Below, piece by piece: positions 23,384 to 32,189 of a stretch of DNA of 39,019 nt (its first letter is position 1; each line of letters starts with the position of its first letter). The notes beneath the pieces were generated by a model. It was not told the origin of the DNA and did no database searches. It saw only the letters and a list, made by a program, of their open reading frames with translations. Both the position numbers and the translations under genes were made by a program. The stretch is from the NCBI GenBank assembly GCA_903828675.1, contig CAIKND010000210.1, positions 1-39,019 on the forward strand, in the 5' to 3' direction. The stretch comes from an uncultured Acidobacteriaceae bacterium. GTDB taxonomy: Bacteria > Acidobacteriota > Terriglobia > Terriglobales > Acidobacteriaceae.

Positions 23384-25332
23384 ACGCGATCTTTTATCTC
23401 TGGCTGATCCCGCTGCTCCCCTTCGCCGGGTTCCTGTTCAACGGACTCCTCGGTCGCTACCTGCCTAAATGGTTGGTAACGACGGTCGCGCTGCTCGCTC
23501 CCCTTGCTGCGTTTTCCATGGTTCTTCAGATTTCGCTTGGGTTATCCGCAAACCAGGGTGCCCTCGCTGCGCTGCCATTTGTGCACACATGCCCGTTCCC
23601 CTGGATCAGCGTAGCCGCGCTCCACATCGACTTCAGCTTCGTTCTTGACCAACTCTCACTTGTCATGCTGTTGGTCGTCACCGGCGTGGGCTTCCTCATC
23701 CACATCTATTCGGTGGGCTATATGGCCCACGAAGAGGGCTACAGCCGCTACTTCAGCTATCTGAATCTCTTCCTCTTCTTCATGACGGTGCTGGTCCTGG
23801 CCGGAAATGCGCTGCTGATGTTTGTGGGATGGGAAGGTGTCGGTCTCGCGTCCTACCTTCTGATTGGCTTCTATTTCCAAAAGGACTCGGGGGCCAATGC
23901 GGGCAAGAAGGCGTTCATCGTGAACCGGATCGGCGACTTTGGATTCCTGATCGGCATCTTTCTGCTGCTCGCGAACTTTGGCACGCTGACCTTCAGCGAG
24001 ATCGCTGCAAAGCTCGCCTCAAATCCCGCATGGCAAGGCGGAGTGCTCACGACCATCGCCCTTTGTCTGCTTCTGGGTGCCTGCGGCAAGAGCGCGCAAC
24101 TTCCGCTCTATATCTGGCTTCCCGACGCGATGGAAGGCCCTACGCCGGTCTCCGCTCTCATCCATGCGGCGACCATGGTTACCGCCGGCGTTTACATGAT
24201 CGCCCGGACGCATGTGCTGTTTGACCATGCGCCCTTTGCGCTCGGCGTAGTCGCCGTCATCGGCGCAGCCACGGCGCTTTTTGCCGCCACCATCGGCCTG
24301 GTCCAGAACGATATCAAGCGCGTTCTCGCCTATTCCACGATCTCGCAGCTCGGCTACATGTTCCTGGGCTGCGGGGTCGCTGCCTACTCGGCGGCCATCT
24401 TCCACCTGATGACCCACGCCTTCTTCAAGGCCCTGCTCTTTCTGGCCGCGGGCTCTGTGATTCACGCCATCGGCGGCGAACAGGACCTGCGCAAGATGGG
24501 CGGTCTTTGGAAGAAGCTCCCGATTACATTTGCTGTGACCACTGTGGGCGTTCTGGCTATCGCCGGGTTCTTTCCTTTCGCCGGATTCTTCTCAAAGGAC
24601 GCTATTCTCTATGCGGCCTTTGTGCAGGGCGGCAGCGGAAGAGTCCTCTGGTTTGTCGGCCTCCTTACCGCTCTGCTGACCTCGTTCTACATGTTCCGGC
24701 TCTGGTACCTGGCCTTCATGGGTAAGCCGCGCAGCGAGGGCATCCATCCGCATGAGAGCCCCATCTCCATGCTCGGTCCGCTGGTGATTCTCGCGCTGCT
24801 TTCGATTGGAGGCGGCTGGATCGGCATTGAGCGCTTCGCCGCTTACCTGTCTCCCTCGACCGGCGAACTGCATATGGAGTCGGCAATCCCGCACCTTGAA
24901 CTTATTCTCAGCGCGGTGGCGGTTCTTGTGGCGCTACTCGGCTGGTTCATTGCCGACCAACTCTACTGCCGCAAGCCCGCCCGTCCCGCGCAAATGGCCG
25001 CGGCGCTCCCCGGCAGCTACCGGCTGCTCGCCAACAAGTACTACGTGGACGAGTTTTATGGCGCTACTGTAGTCAAGCCGTTGCTCAACATTTCAAAGTA
25101 CGTGCTGGGCTGGGTGGTGGACGTGGGCATTCTGGGGGGCGCGGCCTGGCTACTGGCGGGCATCGCCACCTTCACTGGAGCGATTTTGCAACGCTGGCAA
25201 TCCGGCAACCTGCGTTCGTATGCGGCCTGGCTGGCTGCGGGCGCGGCGGCAGTGCTCTTGTTCGTGCTGGTTCCGTGGACCACGGTCTGGCCGGTTTCAA
25301 TGGACTTAATCGGGAAGGTGGCGAGGCATTGA
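23380..25332 (+). CDS. nuoL: NADH-quinone oxidoreductase subunit L
   Basis: 650-aa antiporter-like proton-pumping subunit at the distal end of the membrane arm. Motifs include YSVGYMAHEEGYSRYFSYLN, FVGWEGVGLASYLLIGFYFQ with the pump glutamate, LPLYIWLPDAMEGPTPVSAL, and KRVLAYSTISQLGYMFLGCG. The C-terminal part after about residue 500 includes the long lateral helix region and a last membrane helix. The ATG at 23380 overlaps the nuoK stop; the longer upstream frame is a shadow of nuoK. Length is typical. Confidence 0.97.
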   Translation: MNAIFYLWLIPLLPFAGFLFNGLLGRYLPKWLVTTVALLAPLAAFSMVLQISLGLSANQGALAALPFVHTCPFPWISVAALHIDFSFVLDQLSLVMLLVVTGVGFLIHIYSVGYMAHEEGYSRYFSYLNLFLFFMTVLVLAGNALLMFVGWEGVGLASYLLIGFYFQKDSGANAGKKAFIVNRIGDFGFLIGIFLLLANFGTLTFSEIAAKLASNPAWQGGVLTTIALCLLLGACGKSAQLPLYIWLPDAMEGPTPVSALIHAATMVTAGVYMIARTHVLFDHAPFALGVVAVIGAATALFAATIGLVQNDIKRVLAYSTISQLGYMFLGCGVAAYSAAIFHLMTHAFFKALLFLAAGSVIHAIGGEQDLRKMGGLWKKLPITFAVTTVGVLAIAGFFPFAGFFSKDAILYAAFVQGGSGRVLWFVGLLTALLTSFYMFRLWYLAFMGKPRSEGIHPHESPISMLGPLVILALLSIGGGWIGIERFAAYLSPSTGELHMESAIPHLELILSAVAVLVALLGWFIADQLYCRKPARPAQMAAALPGSYRLLANKYYVDEFYGATVVKPLLNISKYVLGWVVDVGILGGAAWLLAGIATFTGAILQRWQSGNLRSYAAWLAAGAAAVLLFVLVPWTTVWPVSMDLIGKVARH

Positions 25333-25334
25333 GA

Positions 25335-26864
25335 ATGGACGCGATCAATCAATCGATTCTCACCTTGATCCTCCTGGTTCCGCTGGCCGGAGCGTTGCTG
25401 GTGGCGGTCTTGCCGGACCGCGCCAAGCTGCCCAACTGGATCGCACTACTGACGACTCTCGCGAGCTTTGTCCTCACCCTCCATCTTCCGATTCATTTCG
25501 TCCTCGGCCAAAGCGGGTTCCAGTATGAAATCAATCGTCCGTGGATTGAAAGCCCCGTCATTTCGTACCACGTAGGCGTGGATGGGTTGAGCCTCTGGCT
25601 GGTCGTCCTTACCGGGCTGCTAGGTCCGGTCGGCATCATCGCCAGCTGGAGCGCGATTGCCGAGCGGCGCAAGGTTTTCTATTCGCTTTTCCTGGTGCAG
25701 CAGACGGCCATGGTTGGCGTCTTCATCTCGCTCGACCTGATGCTCTACTACGGCTTCTGGGAGCTTTCGCTGGTGCCGATGGCTATCCTCATCGCCATGT
25801 ACGGGCGCAAGGACGGGCCTAAAGCCGCCCTCAAGTTCTTCCTGTTCACCTTCATTCCTTCTGCCCCACTGCTGGTTGCCATTCTGTGGCTTTACGCGCG
25901 AACGGGCAGCTTCGACTTCGCCACCCTGCAAATTCTTATTGCCCATGGGAACCTGCCCGCCGCCGCCATGTGCTGGGTAGCCTTCGCGTTTCTCTTCGCC
26001 TTCGCGGTCAAGGTCCCGGTGTTTCCACTGCACGGGTGGCTGGCCGACACCTTCAGCGAAGCCCCGGTTGCCCTTGCGATGGTTGTTGCGGGCAAACTCG
26101 GCCTCTACTCCATGCTTCGCTTCCACGTGGGCCTTTTCCCTGTCCAGGCGCGCGCGGCGGCTCCTTACCTGATTGCCCTGGCCGTCATCGGAATCCTCTA
26201 CGGCGCCTGCCTCGCGCTTGTGCAGCGTGACTTCTGGCGGTTGATGGCCTTCGCCGCTCTGAGCCATCTCAGCCTGATCACGCTGGCAATCTACGGACTT
26301 ACGTTCACGGGCTGGACCGGTGCGATTTATCAAATTCTCAACCACGGGACTGTTGATGCGGCGTTGTTCCTGCTGCTGGGAGCGCTCGAAGTCCGCTACG
26401 GGACCAGTCAGATCAACGCTTATGGCGGATTGGCGGCCAAACTGCCGCGGGCGGCCACATTCTTTGTGATTGCCACGCTCGCCATGATTGGCCTGCCCAT
26501 GCTGAACGGCTTCGTTGGCGAGTTCCTGATTCTCTCCAGCACCTTCACCGGAGTCAGCCGCAGCTGGACCATTGCAGCCACTCTGGGCGTGATTCTGGGC
26601 GCGGCGTACATGCTCTGGCTTGTGCAGCGGCTGTTTTACGGTGCGGAAAGCAAGCTGATCGCTTCCAGGCCGGCAGATGATTTGCACTTCCGCGAGTGGG
26701 TCGTGCTTGCGCCTTTGACGGTGCTCATGCTGGTCATGGGCCTGGCGCCGTCTATCTGGACCAATTCGATTCAAACCGGCATTCATCCTCCGGATTTGAA
26801 GGGCTCTGCCGCCTTGCCTCCATCTGTTTTGCAGATTTCAATTCACGGGGAGGTCCAGCGGTGA
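25335..26864 (+). CDS. nuoM: NADH-quinone oxidoreductase subunit M
   Basis: 509-aa antiporter-like subunit with about 14 helices. YGFWELSLVPMAILIAMYG holds the conserved pump glutamate, and the family segments FAVKVPVFPLHGWLADTFSE, PVALAMVVAGKLGLYSMLRF and DFWRLMAFAALSHLSLITLA are clear. It starts two bases after the nuoL stop with GCGAGG upstream. The stop overlaps the GTG of nuoN. Complete and of typical length. Confidence 0.97.
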   Translation: MDAINQSILTLILLVPLAGALLVAVLPDRAKLPNWIALLTTLASFVLTLHLPIHFVLGQSGFQYEINRPWIESPVISYHVGVDGLSLWLVVLTGLLGPVGIIASWSAIAERRKVFYSLFLVQQTAMVGVFISLDLMLYYGFWELSLVPMAILIAMYGRKDGPKAALKFFLFTFIPSAPLLVAILWLYARTGSFDFATLQILIAHGNLPAAAMCWVAFAFLFAFAVKVPVFPLHGWLADTFSEAPVALAMVVAGKLGLYSMLRFHVGLFPVQARAAAPYLIALAVIGILYGACLALVQRDFWRLMAFAALSHLSLITLAIYGLTFTGWTGAIYQILNHGTVDAALFLLLGALEVRYGTSQINAYGGLAAKLPRAATFFVIATLAMIGLPMLNGFVGEFLILSSTFTGVSRSWTIAATLGVILGAAYMLWLVQRLFYGAESKLIASRPADDLHFREWVVLAPLTVLMLVMGLAPSIWTNSIQTGIHPPDLKGSAALPPSVLQISIHGEVQR

Positions 26865-28408
26865 ATACCCTCTTAGATCTCATTCTGCATTTCCTACTTC
26901 CTCACGAGTCTCTCTTCCGGATTCTGCCCGAAGTTGTGCTCACACTTACAGGTGTGACAATCATGCTGATTGACGCGTCTCTGCCGATCGGCTTTCCGCG
27001 CCGACTTCTTGGCTTTCTGGCCGCCATCGGCGCGACGCTCGCTATCTGGGCCAGTCTCTTGCAGCTCTCGCTGCCCGCCGGATCCAGTTTCTTCGGAACG
27101 GTCGAGACGAGCCCTTTCACGGTGTTCTTCCACGTACTTATCTGCGGCATCGTGCTGGTGGCGCTCCTGCTCTCGCTTGACACCTTGCCTGAAGACAGTC
27201 ATCACCAGGGCGAGTTCTACGCGCTTGTGGTCTTTGGCGCAGTCGGGATGTGCCTGCTGACCGGCGCTGTCGAGCTGCTGGTAGTCTTCATAGCTTTGGA
27301 AATCTCCTCCATTTCCACCTACGTGCTGGCTGGTTACCGGAAGCAAACTGGCCGCGGCCCGGAAGCCGCCATCAAGTACTTCCTCCTCGGTTCATTTGCC
27401 ACCGGCTTCCTGCTCTATGGAATAGCGCTGATTTTTGGAGCCACTGGCACCACACAGATCTATGAGATCGCCCATCTCGCGCCCTCCGCCCAGAATCATG
27501 CTTTCGTGGTTGCGGCCCTGGCGCTCATGCTGGTGGGTATTCTCTTCAAAGTCTCCGCCGCCCCGTTCCATGTGTGGACACCAGATGTGTACGAAGGCGC
27601 TCCTTCGCCGGTTGTGGCCTTGCTCTCCACCGCACCTAAAGCCGCAGCATTCGCACTGTTGCTGCGTGTTGTCTACGAGATGTTCCCGTCACTGCACGCG
27701 CTCTGGTCGCCGCTGCTCTGGGTGGTTGCCGTGCTCTCGATGACGGTGGGGAATCTTGCCGCGCTGCGCCAGCAGAACGTGAAGAGGATGCTTGCCTACT
27801 CCTCGATTGCTCATGCGGGTTATCTGCTTGCGGCCTTTGCAGGACTCGGAACCAGCGGAATTGCCGCAGCCAGCTTTTACACGGCGGCCTATGCGGCCAT
27901 GAACGTGGGCATCTTCGCCGTGATTACACTGGTGAGCGGATATGAAGAGAAGCTGCCGCTTATTGACGATTACCGCGGGCTCCTTTACCGCGCTCCCCTG
28001 CTCGGCGGCCTCCTCATCTTCTTTTTGGTTTCACTGGTCGGCATTCCTTTCACGGGCGGCTTCTTCGGGAAGTTCTATTCCTTCTCAGCCGCAGTGGACG
28101 GCGGAGCCATCGCGCTGGCTATTATCGGCCTGTTCAACTCCGGTTTGGCTGCTGCGTACTACCTCAGACTTGTGCTTGTCGCTGCTCAACGGCACCCGGA
28201 TCAGAACGCGGAATCCGCTGTCCCCGCGCCGCAGGTTGGCGTAGCTGTGGGCGCCGCGCTGCTGCTGGCGGTTGCCGCTACGCTGGTTCTGGGCATTGTG
28301 CCGGGCGAGGTTTTGCGCGCGGCTCAGTCTGGAGCGCATACTCTGCAGGCTCCGCCCGCTGACGATGCGGTACCGGCTATGACTGTGATGCCTCAACCGG
28401 CTCCGTAG
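26861..28408 (+). CDS. nuoN: NADH-quinone oxidoreductase subunit N
   Basis: 515-aa antiporter-like subunit. VVFIALEISSISTYVLAGYR holds the pump glutamate; EAAIKYFLLGSFATGFLLYG, FKVSAAPFHVWTPDVYEGAP and KRMLAYSSIAHAGYLLAAFA are all typical. The start is the GTG at 26861, with GGGAGG seven bases upstream, overlapping the nuoM stop; the frame open further upstream is a shadow of nuoM. The C-terminal ~30 residues are a polar Ala/Pro-rich extension (ending MTVMPQPAP). Last gene of the operon. Confidence 0.97.
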   Translation: MNTLLDLILHFLLPHESLFRILPEVVLTLTGVTIMLIDASLPIGFPRRLLGFLAAIGATLAIWASLLQLSLPAGSSFFGTVETSPFTVFFHVLICGIVLVALLLSLDTLPEDSHHQGEFYALVVFGAVGMCLLTGAVELLVVFIALEISSISTYVLAGYRKQTGRGPEAAIKYFLLGSFATGFLLYGIALIFGATGTTQIYEIAHLAPSAQNHAFVVAALALMLVGILFKVSAAPFHVWTPDVYEGAPSPVVALLSTAPKAAAFALLLRVVYEMFPSLHALWSPLLWVVAVLSMTVGNLAALRQQNVKRMLAYSSIAHAGYLLAAFAGLGTSGIAAASFYTAAYAAMNVGIFAVITLVSGYEEKLPLIDDYRGLLYRAPLLGGLLIFFLVSLVGIPFTGGFFGKFYSFSAAVDGGAIALAIIGLFNSGLAAAYYLRLVLVAAQRHPDQNAESAVPAPQVGVAVGAALLLAVAATLVLGIVPGEVLRAAQSGAHTLQAPPADDAVPAMTVMPQPAP

Positions 28409-28480
28409 CCAAAGTGAATCCCAGCGGCAGTTAACCCAGAGTAGAAGCGGGCTTCCATGCATTCCGGTACAATTTAATCG

Positions 28481-29533
28481 ATGAAGCTAGGTGAGTTGGC
28501 AAGTCGGCTAGGCGCGGAACTGCGTGGGGACCCGGAGTTGGAAGTAACTGGCGTCAAAGGGATTGAGGACGCCGGGCCCACAGAGATAACTTTCGTCGCC
28601 AATCCCCGTTATGGCGGTCTGGCGCGCACTACCCTTGCTGCGGCGGTGCTGGTCGAGCCTGAGTTCCAGGAGCTTGCCACCGCGACTCTCCGCATCAAGA
28701 ACCCTTATCTTGCGTTTTCGCGCGCGCTGAGCCTTTTCTACCAGCCGCCGGTTTACACTCCCGGGATTCACCCTACCGCCGTGATTGACCCTACCGCCGA
28801 AATTGGCGAGGGCGCACACATCGGCGCCTATGTTGTGGTTGGTGCCCAGGTAAAGATTGGACCGCACGCCACGCTACTGCCTCACGTTGTGCTCTACCCC
28901 GGAGTGCAGATTGGCAGTCACTTCTTCGCGCACGCCCATGCGGTTGTGAGGGAAAACTGCATTCTCGGCGACTATGTGACTCTCGAAAACGGCGTGATCA
29001 TCGGCGCAGACGGATTCGGTTTCGCCAAGAATGAAAACGGACATTGGGAAAAGATTCCTCAGTCCGGTCCGGTTCGCATCGGGAGCCGCGTAGATGTCCA
29101 GGCCAACGCCTGTATTGATCGCGCAACCGTAGGAGCCACGGAGATTGGCGACGGGACGAAGGTTGATAATCTGGTCCAAATCGGCCATGGTTCGCGGGTT
29201 GGCGAGAACACTCTGCTCTGCGGACAGGTCGGCGTGGCGGGTTCGTCTGTCATCGGCAACAACGTGATCCTGGCCGGTCAGTCGGCGGTTGCCGGTCACT
29301 GCTCGCTGGGCGACGGCGTCATTCTTACAGCACAGTCGGCTGTTTCCCACGATGTTCCGGCCGGCAAGATGATCTCCGGTTCGCCGGGCTTCGACAACAG
29401 GCTTTGGCTGCGGGCGGTAACGGTCTTTCAGCGTTTGCCGGAATTGCTCAAACGGCTAGATCGAGTTGAGAAGCAAGTGGCCGCCCATGTTGCACCTCAC
29501 GCTTCAGCGCACGAAGATGGAAATCCGGAATGA
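28481..29533 (+). CDS. lpxD: UDP-3-O-acylglucosamine N-acyltransferase LpxD
   Basis: 350-aa enzyme of lipid A synthesis that adds the second acyl chain from acyl-ACP. The N-terminal uridine-binding domain (LGELASRLGAELRGDPELEV to about residue 100) is followed by a left-handed beta helix of hexapeptide repeats (IHPTAVIDPTAEIGEGAHIG onward) and a C-terminal helix. LVQIGHGSRVGENTLLCGQV holds the catalytic histidine position. Presence implies an outer membrane with LPS. A TACAAT hexamer lies seven bases before the ATG, with no clear -35. The final residues overlap the next gene by four bases (ATGA). Confidence 0.95.
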   Translation: MKLGELASRLGAELRGDPELEVTGVKGIEDAGPTEITFVANPRYGGLARTTLAAAVLVEPEFQELATATLRIKNPYLAFSRALSLFYQPPVYTPGIHPTAVIDPTAEIGEGAHIGAYVVVGAQVKIGPHATLLPHVVLYPGVQIGSHFFAHAHAVVRENCILGDYVTLENGVIIGADGFGFAKNENGHWEKIPQSGPVRIGSRVDVQANACIDRATVGATEIGDGTKVDNLVQIGHGSRVGENTLLCGQVGVAGSSVIGNNVILAGQSAVAGHCSLGDGVILTAQSAVSHDVPAGKMISGSPGFDNRLWLRAVTVFQRLPELLKRLDRVEKQVAAHVAPHASAHEDGNPE

Positions 29534-29904
29534 TGCGGCGAAGTGCTCTTTCCTGTGCAGCGATGATTGCGCTTCTGATTCCGACCGTCGCGACTATCGG
29601 CTGTCACTCTGCTCATGTTGAATCCACGGTTGAGAACCGTACTGGTGAGGCGATCCAGCAGATTGAGGTCGATTATCCGAGCGCCAGCTTCGGGGTAAAC
29701 GCACTGGCTGCAGGCGCGCAGTTTCACTATCGCATTCAGTTGCAGGGCAACGGACCCATGAAAGTGCAATACGCTGGCCGCGACGGGCAGGTTATTCATA
29801 TTGAAGGACCTACAGTTGCGGAGCCACAGGAAGGCAGTCTGCAGATCGTGCTGTTGCCTGAGGGAAAGGCCGAGTTCATTCCGAGCTTGACGTCACGCCG
29901 CTGA
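29530..29904 (+). CDS. Small secreted (lipo)protein of unknown function
   Basis: 124-aa protein with an N-terminal signal sequence (RRSALSCAAMIALLIPTVAT) followed by IGC, an imperfect lipobox with Cys25, so probably a lipoprotein. The mature part is beta-rich (HVESTVENRTGEAIQQIEVD, AGAQFHYRIQLQGNGPMKVQ, GSLQIVLLPEGKAEFIP), like a small envelope beta-sandwich. The ATG overlaps the lpxD stop, so it is translationally coupled to lipid A synthesis; whether that has functional meaning is unknown. I do not recognise a named family. Confidence 0.75.
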   Translation: MMRRSALSCAAMIALLIPTVATIGCHSAHVESTVENRTGEAIQQIEVDYPSASFGVNALAAGAQFHYRIQLQGNGPMKVQYAGRDGQVIHIEGPTVAEPQEGSLQIVLLPEGKAEFIPSLTSRR

Positions 29905-30041
29905 GGTCTCTTGTCACTTATGCCAAGCGCTATCCACGCAAGACTGTGAATTCCACTCTGTGCTGCTTCCCTGCCAAAGTTCTGTATTGGCTGCAGAAAA
30001 TGGCTTGTATCCAGAGAGAAGTTCCGAAAAACGTCTCTTAT

Positions 30042-30125
30042 GGGCTAATGCCCTCATTTATTTTCAATCACTTAGGGCAGGGCGATCCAGAGGGTACCCC
30101 GGCTGCGCCCTTTCAAAACAGTGCC
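30042..30125 (+). repeat. REP-like hairpin repeat, degenerate copy 1
   Basis: GGGCTAATGCCC (short hairpin) followed by TCATTTATTTTCAATCACTT, then a GC-rich hairpin-prone segment and a GCCCTTTCAAAACA end. It is the same plan as the copies at 31755-31806, 36957-37026 and 38521-38590, though the central hairpin has diverged. It lies in the 29905-30696 gap, which otherwise holds only the G-rich element copy C and no gene. Confidence 0.55.
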
Positions 30126-30204
30126 TTCCTAAGAGTTTCACGCAGTCTGAGTAGCCCCCAAACAAATGAGTATCCCATCGGCATGCCCTGGATGAACGCC
30201 TGAG

Positions 30205-30460
30205 CCTTAGTTCATCGGGAGAATAATGCGTTTCATTTCAAGGAATAACTTCATCTGCCCGGCCGAGTTTCATCGTTTTATAGGAATCAAAGGGAGGAGG
30301 GAGGGGGGGGTGGGTAGGAGGGTAGGAGGGGGGTGGGCCTCGCCTCAGAGCTCATGACGGTCGGAGCTTGGGCGGCGTTCATCATGTCGGGTTCTCCCTC
30401 TGCGGCCAGCTTTAACTTCATACTTCAATTGTGCGCCGAAGCAGGGTAACTATCTGCAGT
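30205..30460 (+). repeat. G-rich dispersed intergenic element, copy C
   Basis: Contains GAGCCTTAGTTCATCG at the left (shared with copy A), a long G-rich tract at 30291-30338 with many GGG runs, and the end block TTCAATTGTGCGCC (30424-30437) followed by GAAGCAGGGTAACTATCTGC. This is the most complete copy in the window and gives the best view of the element: about 250 bp, non-coding, one strand G-rich. G-quadruplex formation is a possibility based on the GGG runs alone. Confidence 0.6.
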
Positions 30461-30696
30461 GAAAATACCTCATAAGTGCTTTTGATTGAATATTTGCGAA
30501 TGTTCGCTCTTGACATATTCATTCAAGTGGCTTTGGGTGAGCCCATGCTGGACTGCAATCCCGGGGATGGGAAGATTGCGAGGGGAAGTTCGTTCTGTCC
30601 CACCCTTGCGATAGGAAGAAATCGCAAGGACGTGGCACGGAGTTTTGGTCGTGAGTGGGGCGATTTCGAGGGCGGGGCCGTATACTCAACTCGCCA

Positions 30697-31581
30697 ATGA
30701 TTCGAATTCTGGGAACGATTTTCGCGGGGTTGCTGGGGCTGGCCTTCGGCAGTTTCCTGAATGTGTGCCTGAGCCGCTGGCCGGAGGGCGAGAGCGTGGT
30801 GAAGCCGCGCTCGCATTGCCGCCATTGCAGCCATACGCTGGCCTGGTGGGAGAATGTGCCACTGGCGAGCTGGCTGGTGCTGCGCGGGAGATGCCGGGGG
30901 TGCGGGGCGTGGATTGGGTGGCGGTATCCACTGGTGGAAGCGGCGGTGGGTGGGCTTTGGGCGTGGCAAGCCTGGCAGTACATGGGCTACCAGAGCCTGG
31001 ACATTTTGGTATTCAATCTTCGCTCCCCTTCGACTCTGGTGTCCTTGATCGGATGGGTTGTTTTTCAATGGCTTCTGGTCGCCTTGGCCGTTCTGGATGC
31101 TGAGAACCTTTGGCTACCCGATTGGCTCACGTTGCCGGGTATCGCGCTCGGCTCTATTTGTACCGTATTGAAAACGCGACGCCAGATGGAGTTAAGCGCA
31201 CTCTCCAGGCCTCAATTGACGTCCGGTGTCCTTGATTGCCTCTTCGCCATCCTAGCCGCCGCTGCTCTTATTCTGCTGATCCGCTGGGTCTATTGGGTTG
31301 TCCGACACCGCGAGGGCATCGGCTATGGGGATGCCAAGCTGATGGCCTTGCTGGCGGCCTGGCTGGGCTTGCCGCAGGCCTTGCTGGCCTTTGCCGTAGG
31401 TGTGGTGTTGGGGGCACTGGCGGCTGTGGTTTTGCTGGCTGTTCCCGCGGGGCGGCGCGGGCCGGAGAGTTGGGCATCGAGCAAATTGCCCCTGGGCACG
31501 TTTCTATGCGTGGGCGGGATAGTGAGCTGCTTGTGGGGTCAGCCGATCGTTGCGGCGTATCTGCGCTGGGGTGGGTTTTAG
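30697..31581 (+). CDS. pilD: Prepilin peptidase (A24 family, PilD-like)
   Basis: 294-aa membrane aspartic protease that cleaves type IV pilin or type II secretion pseudopilin leaders, and usually N-methylates the new end. The N-terminal GLAFGSFLNVCLSRWPEGES is the family signature. A zinc-type set Cys41/44 and Cys66/69 (CRHC, CRGC) lies in the cytoplasmic loop. The catalytic aspartates are Asp134 (AVLDAENLWLPDWLTLPG) and Asp212 in the GYGDAKLM motif. About eight membrane segments. Start ATG at 30697 has only a weak ribosome site; a GTG at 30655 is a less likely alternative. No pilus or type II secretion genes are adjacent. Confidence 0.9.
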   Translation: MIRILGTIFAGLLGLAFGSFLNVCLSRWPEGESVVKPRSHCRHCSHTLAWWENVPLASWLVLRGRCRGCGAWIGWRYPLVEAAVGGLWAWQAWQYMGYQSLDILVFNLRSPSTLVSLIGWVVFQWLLVALAVLDAENLWLPDWLTLPGIALGSICTVLKTRRQMELSALSRPQLTSGVLDCLFAILAAAALILLIRWVYWVVRHREGIGYGDAKLMALLAAWLGLPQALLAFAVGVVLGALAAVVLLAVPAGRRGPESWASSKLPLGTFLCVGGIVSCLWGQPIVAAYLRWGGF

Positions 31582-31699
31582 AGGTCTGGCGTGGAGTGCG
31601 GCGAGGGGCTGAAGAGGCAGCGGGAGAAGGCCTGAATTTGAGCGAAGAGCCAGAAAAACCTCAGTGGCTAAAGCAATCGTTGATTCTGCGGGGTTTCCA

Positions 31700-31717
31700 C
31701 CGGGGATAAATCCCCGG
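31700..31717 (+). repeat. Short perfect hairpin
   Basis: CCGGGGA-TAAA-TCCCCGG is a perfect 7-bp stem with a four-base loop, 118 bp after the prepilin peptidase stop. There is no T-run, so it is more likely part of the repeat-rich stretch than a classic terminator, though it may slow 3' decay of the message. Confidence 0.5.
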
Positions 31718-31754
31718 CCTACCACCCGGACGAGTTTTTCCGCAACGTGTAAAG

Positions 31755-31806
31755 CCCGCGTTTATTTTCAACCGCTTGCGGCGCGGCTGAAGCCGTGCCC
31801 TTTCAA
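31755..31806 (+). repeat. REP-like hairpin repeat, copy 2
   Basis: GTTTATTTTCAACCGCTTGC leads into the hairpin GGCGCGGCT-GA-AGCCGTGCC (31780-31799, one G-T type mismatch) and the end CCTTTCAAGGAACAATGAAT. Closely similar to the copy at 36957-37026. Part of the 31582-32189 gap, which has no gene but is packed with short inverted and direct repeats. Confidence 0.65.
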
Positions 31807-31932
31807 GGAACAATGAATGCAAGTTCAACAAAACGAAGAGTAATTGCAATGAGTCTGCAACCCAGCATGAGCACCGTCCCTACGGGACTCCGGATGAATT
31901 CTGGTTTCGCCAACCCCACGCTGAAGCGCGGG

Positions 31933-32035
31933 GCTAACAACCACTGCGCCTACGGCGCGGACGTTGGCCTGGCAGATCGATCAGCTTGATGGCAACCTTC
32001 TGCTCGCTAACAATCACTGCGCCCACGGCGCGGGC
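31933..32035 (+). repeat. Pair of ~30-bp direct repeats with GC-rich palindromes
   Basis: Two units, 31933-31962 and 32006-32035, begin GCTAACAA(C/T)CACTGCGCC and end CACGGCGCGG or TACGGCGCGG, differing at only a few bases and 73 bp apart. Each contains the mini-palindrome GCGCC-NAC-GGCGC. Just before the first unit lies CCCCACGCT-GA-AGCGCGGGG, another hairpin (about 31915-31934). Tail of the 31582-32189 repeat-rich gap. Confidence 0.65.
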
Positions 32036-32189
32036 GACGGGCTGCTGCCCGCATGAAGCTCTACTACACACAGGCCCATTTGAGGGGCGGCCTATCATAG
32101 GGTCTCTGGCTCTCTCAAGTGGCAATAGTCCGTTTTCCTTTGCCTGATTGTCCTGACCTTCGGTCTGGTACTCCACTGCCGGAGGATAT

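Noticed and set aside
25620..26786. Minus-strand open frame of ~388 codons over nuoM
   Set aside because: Reverse strand of a membrane protein gene gives a charged low-complexity product; nuoM is unambiguous.
28468..28473. TACAAT as promoter of lpxD
   Set aside because: A fair -10 match but no -35 at the right distance and it would leave a seven-base leader; similar TACAAT before dnaX also lacks a -35. Kept only as a remark.
30523..31068. Minus-strand open frames over the start of the prepilin peptidase
   Set aside because: Shadows of a gene with a complete set of catalytic aspartates and cysteine pairs.
31933..32035. CRISPR-like array from the 30-bp direct repeats
   Set aside because: Only two units, 73 bp apart, with internal palindromes and no cas gene.
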